Below are positions 61,982 through 64,000 of a DNA stretch of 64,000 bases, in pieces; the first letter of the stretch is position 1; every line of letters begins with the position of its first letter. This stretch comes from Natronomonas gomsonensis. Its GTDB lineage: Archaea; Halobacteriota; Halobacteria; Halobacteriales; Haloarculaceae. A model generated the notes under the pieces. That model was not told the DNA's origin. It did not search any database and saw only the letters and a program-made list of their open reading frames with translations. Both the position numbers and the translations under genes were made by a program. The DNA lies in NCBI RefSeq assembly GCF_024300825.1, contig NZ_CP101323.1:2728001-2792000 (forward strand). Direction: 5' to 3'.

Positions 61982-62368
61982 ATGTCCGAACCGGAATCCG
62001 AATCCGACCGACCGCTGGTCCGCCGCGACGACGACATCGAGTACGAAGCCGTCTCGGCCGCCGAGGGCCTTTCGAAGGGCGTCCTCGTCGGCCCCGAACA
62101 TGGCGCGCCGAACCTCGCGTTGCGGCGCTTCGTCCTCGAAGCCGGCGCCGAGGTGCCGAAACACACCAACGACATCGAACACGAACAGTACGTCCTGAAA
62201 GGCGAGTACACCGTCGGACTCGGTGACGAGGAGTACACCGTCTCGGCGGGCGACTCGCTGCACATCCCCGCCGGAACGGTCCACTGGTATCGCAACGAAA
62301 GCGACGACCCGGGAGCGTTCATCTGTGCGGTGCCGAACGGCGACGACGCTATCGAACTGCTGGAGTAA
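61982..62368 (+). CDS. Cupin-domain protein
   Basis: A 128-residue single-domain cupin. Motif 1 is PKHTNDIEHEQYVLKGEYTV (metal His and Glu near 60-66) and motif 2 GDSLHIPAGTVHWYRN (His near 101). It is a small beta-barrel that may bind a metal; the substrate is unknown. Divergent from the site-2 protease with 75 bp between. Confidence 0.9.
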   Translation: MSEPESESDRPLVRRDDDIEYEAVSAAEGLSKGVLVGPEHGAPNLALRRFVLEAGAEVPKHTNDIEHEQYVLKGEYTVGLGDEEYTVSAGDSLHIPAGTVHWYRNESDDPGAFICAVPNGDDAIELLE

Positions 62369-62401
62369 GCGCGTCGACGCACCGAGGCGGTGAGGCTCTC
62401 C

Positions 62402-62698
62402 TCACGCCAGTTTCTCGACGACCTCCTCGTCCCACTCGGCTTCGGTGAACGCCGGCAGGGTCTCGACGCTGGTGTTGCCCTCGCCGCGGAACGTGATGGC
62501 GGCGCGTGCGGCCGCGCCGTCGTCCGGGTATTCGGCGACGGCGACCACGTCGTACCGGCCGAACGTGTAGTACATCGACAGCAACTCACCGCCGTGGTCG
62601 GCGACCATCTCGCGGGCGGCCTGCCGTCTGTCCGGACTCCGCTCCATCGTTTCGAGGCTCTCCTTGCCGAGTTCCATCAGGTGGACGTAGGTTGACAT
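62402..62698 (-). CDS. GYD domain protein
   Basis: A 98-residue protein with YVHLMELGKESLETMERSPDRR, a GGELLSMYYTFGRYDVVAVAEYPDD strand with the GRYD motif (near 48) that names the GYD family, and a closing TLPAFTEAEW. The family is a small alpha/beta barrel of unknown function. It has a good Shine-Dalgarno (GAGGAGGG) and a strong hairpin just upstream. Convergent with the cupin gene. Confidence 0.88.
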   Translation of the reverse strand: MSTYVHLMELGKESLETMERSPDRRQAAREMVADHGGELLSMYYTFGRYDVVAVAEYPDDGAAARAAITFRGEGNTSVETLPAFTEAEWDEEVVEKLA

Positions 62699-62712
62699 TG
62701 GTTTCCCTCCTC

Positions 62713-62738
62713 GTCCTCCCGACTCCGAGCGGGAGGAC
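62713..62738 (-). promoter_or_regulatory. Leader hairpin upstream of the GYD gene
   Basis: A perfect 9-bp inverted repeat, GTCCTCCCG (62713-62721) and CGGGAGGAC (62730-62738), with an 8-nt loop. On the minus strand it lies 15 nt upstream of the GYD ATG, immediately before the Shine-Dalgarno, so it would sit in the mRNA leader. Confidence 0.6.
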
Positions 62739-62852
62739 AGTGTGTTAGAGTACCACATGCTCGATATTATAGGTTGGTCGCCCATTCGCCGGTTGCCATC
62801 CGTTTGCATCCGTCCCGGACGACTGAAATACCCCGATACACTACACTCCCCC

Positions 62853-64000
62853 GTGTCACAGCAGGTCGCCGAGGTCGACACGCTGTTCCTCCACGAGGCG
62901 CGTGACGATTTCACCGTGGTCGCACGCCGCGACGGCGAGCGACTGCTACAGGGTCGCCTCGATTTAAAAGAGACCAGCGCCGGTCCCCGCCCCGGCCGTT
63001 TCCGTGTGAAGGACGGCGACGACGAGATACCGCGCCGTCCCGAGCAGTTCGTCGAGATGGCCCGCCGCGCCGGCCGCATACGTATCTCCCAGCAGACCTC
63101 TCGGGAGGGTCGCCGGGACCTCGAGGCCATGCTGGAGGGGTATCAACTCGACGCCAAACAGGTCCGGACCTGCCGCATCTGTGCGGGCAAGGGCCGGTAC
63201 TCGCCGTTGACCTCCGAGACGGCCATCAAATACGACAACGAACACATCTGTCTCGACTGTGCGAAACGGGAACTCGAACGGGAGGCGAACTACCGGGGCC
63301 TCCGTTCGGGTGCCCGGGACCGTCTCGAAGACCTCCTGTTGGAGGTCGGCGACCTCGAACGCGTCGCGAACCTGCTTTCGGGACAACTCGACCCCGAACT
63401 GACGAAGTTCGACGAAATCTCGGCGACGACCGACGACATCGACCTCGTTCCGACGAGCGACATCGACGTACATCCGGAGTTGAAAACGCGACTCGAGGAG
63501 TTCGACACCCTGCTGCCCGTTCAGAGTCTCGCCGTCGACAACGACCTCTTGGAGGGACGCGACCAGCTCGTCGTGAGCGCCACCGCGACCGGCAAGACGC
63601 TCGTCGGCGAACTCGCCGGCATCGACCGCGCGCTCAAAGGCGAAGGCAAGATGCTGTTTCTCGTTCCCCTCGTCGCGCTCGCAAACCAGAAACACGAGGA
63701 CTTCGAAGACGATTACGGCGACTTACTCGACGTGACGATTCGGGTGGGTGCCTCCCGCATCAGGGATTCGGGGAACCGCTTCGACCCCCAATCCGACGTC
63801 ATCGTCGGTACCTACGAGGGCATCGACCACGCGCTTCGGACCGGCAAGGACCTTGGCGACATCGGCACCGTCGTCATCGACGAGGTCCACACGCTGGGCG
63901 AGGAGGAACGCGGCCACCGTCTCGACGGCCTCATCTCCCGACTCAAACACTACTCGGAAACGAACGACTGCGACACCCAGTACGTCTACCTCTCCGCGAC
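62853..64000 (+). CDS. DEAD/DEAH-box helicase with zinc-binding N-terminal region (partial, runs off right edge)
   Basis: At least 382 codons from a GTG at 62853, open at the window end. Before the helicase core there is a CRIC...CLDC zinc-binding segment (about 108-140). Helicase motifs: VSATATGKTLVGE (Walker A, near 245), VIVGTYEGIDHALR (motif Ia/Ib) and VIDEVHTLGEE (DEVH, Walker B, near 343), with LSAT-type motif III beginning at the edge. It resembles haloarchaeal Ski2/Hel308-like or RNA helicases; the C-terminal half needed to decide is outside the window. Confidence 0.88.
   Translation, partial: MSQQVAEVDTLFLHEARDDFTVVARRDGERLLQGRLDLKETSAGPRPGRFRVKDGDDEIPRRPEQFVEMARRAGRIRISQQTSREGRRDLEAMLEGYQLDAKQVRTCRICAGKGRYSPLTSETAIKYDNEHICLDCAKRELEREANYRGLRSGARDRLEDLLLEVGDLERVANLLSGQLDPELTKFDEISATTDDIDLVPTSDIDVHPELKTRLEEFDTLLPVQSLAVDNDLLEGRDQLVVSATATGKTLVGELAGIDRALKGEGKMLFLVPLVALANQKHEDFEDDYGDLLDVTIRVGASRIRDSGNRFDPQSDVIVGTYEGIDHALRTGKDLGDIGTVVIDEVHTLGEEERGHRLDGLISRLKHYSETNDCDTQYVYLSA

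Noticed and set aside
60875-62368. 497-codon rightward frame over the site-2 protease
   Set aside because: Most of it mirrors the protease gene; only the last 128 codons (cupin, from 61982) are real.

Overview
The window is chromosomal DNA of an extremely halophilic archaeon (class Halobacteria). Evidence: uniformly GC-rich genes encoding very acidic proteins, archaeal ribosomal proteins (L39e, L31e, L18Ae/LX, L40e), aIF6, prefoldin alpha, archaeal FtsY, a CetZ tubulin-like protein, TiaS, archaeal Trm1, Lrp/AsnC regulators, a GfcR-type regulator and several small haloarchaea-specific zinc-ribbon or DUF proteins. The genus cannot be fixed from sequence alone; a Natronomonas-like genome is a guess. 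I see no tRNA, rRNA or CRISPR array.

Layout. 0-16.3 kb is core chromosome: a DUF424 gene (cut by the left edge) coupled to a TPR gene, cetZ, thpR, the rpl39e-rpl31e-eif6 / rpl18a-pfdA-ftsY translation and targeting cluster (split by an opposing DUF4013 gene), an enoyl-CoA hydratase, a lipoprotein metallo-beta-lactamase with lamin-tail domain plus DUF3006 partner, a CNNM/CBS membrane protein, and a leftward hemC-sumT-hemD-DHH operon. 16.3-23.7 kb is an AT-richer accessory island: a truncated gene next to an IS-end-like sequence, a haloarchaeal lipoprotein, a Tat-exported protein with a 12-cysteine tail, small membrane proteins, a Tat-signal/trypsin-like serine protease split by a frame change, a winged-helix regulator with operator-like repeats, and an IS4-type transposase. 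23.8-33 kb returns to core genes (HTH regulator, tiaS, threonine synthase, citrate synthase, hemB and others).

33.3-40.4 kb is a nitrogen block: an ammonium transporter fused to a PII domain, an Lrp regulator, ferredoxin-nitrite reductase, mobA and assimilatory nitrate reductase. 40.9-52.4 kb holds hemL, glutaredoxin, an arylsulfotransferase-like protein, a purine permease with gfcR and pyrE, trm1, a YihY/BrkB protein and a PAP2 phosphatase. 52.4-54.4 kb has a divergent lrp/glnA pair, so nitrate to nitrite to ammonium to glutamine is nearly complete here, and sumT (with hemB, hemC, hemD, hemL) supplies the precursor of the sirohaem that NirA needs. 54.7-64 kb: an HxlR-type regulator divergent from a MaoC dehydratase with a clear operator, hisH, a type-4 uracil-DNA glycosylase beside an endonuclease-dU (DUF99) gene, rpl40e, an enolase-superfamily gene, tsr3, an M50 site-2 protease with CBS domains, cupin, GYD protein, and a zinc-containing DEAD/DEAH helicase cut by the right edge.

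The most notable unexplained structure is a three-hairpin intergenic element present twice (about 47.8 kb and 54.4 kb) with compensatory base changes. Others are the Amt-PII fusion and the exported Cys-rich peptide/serine protease island.
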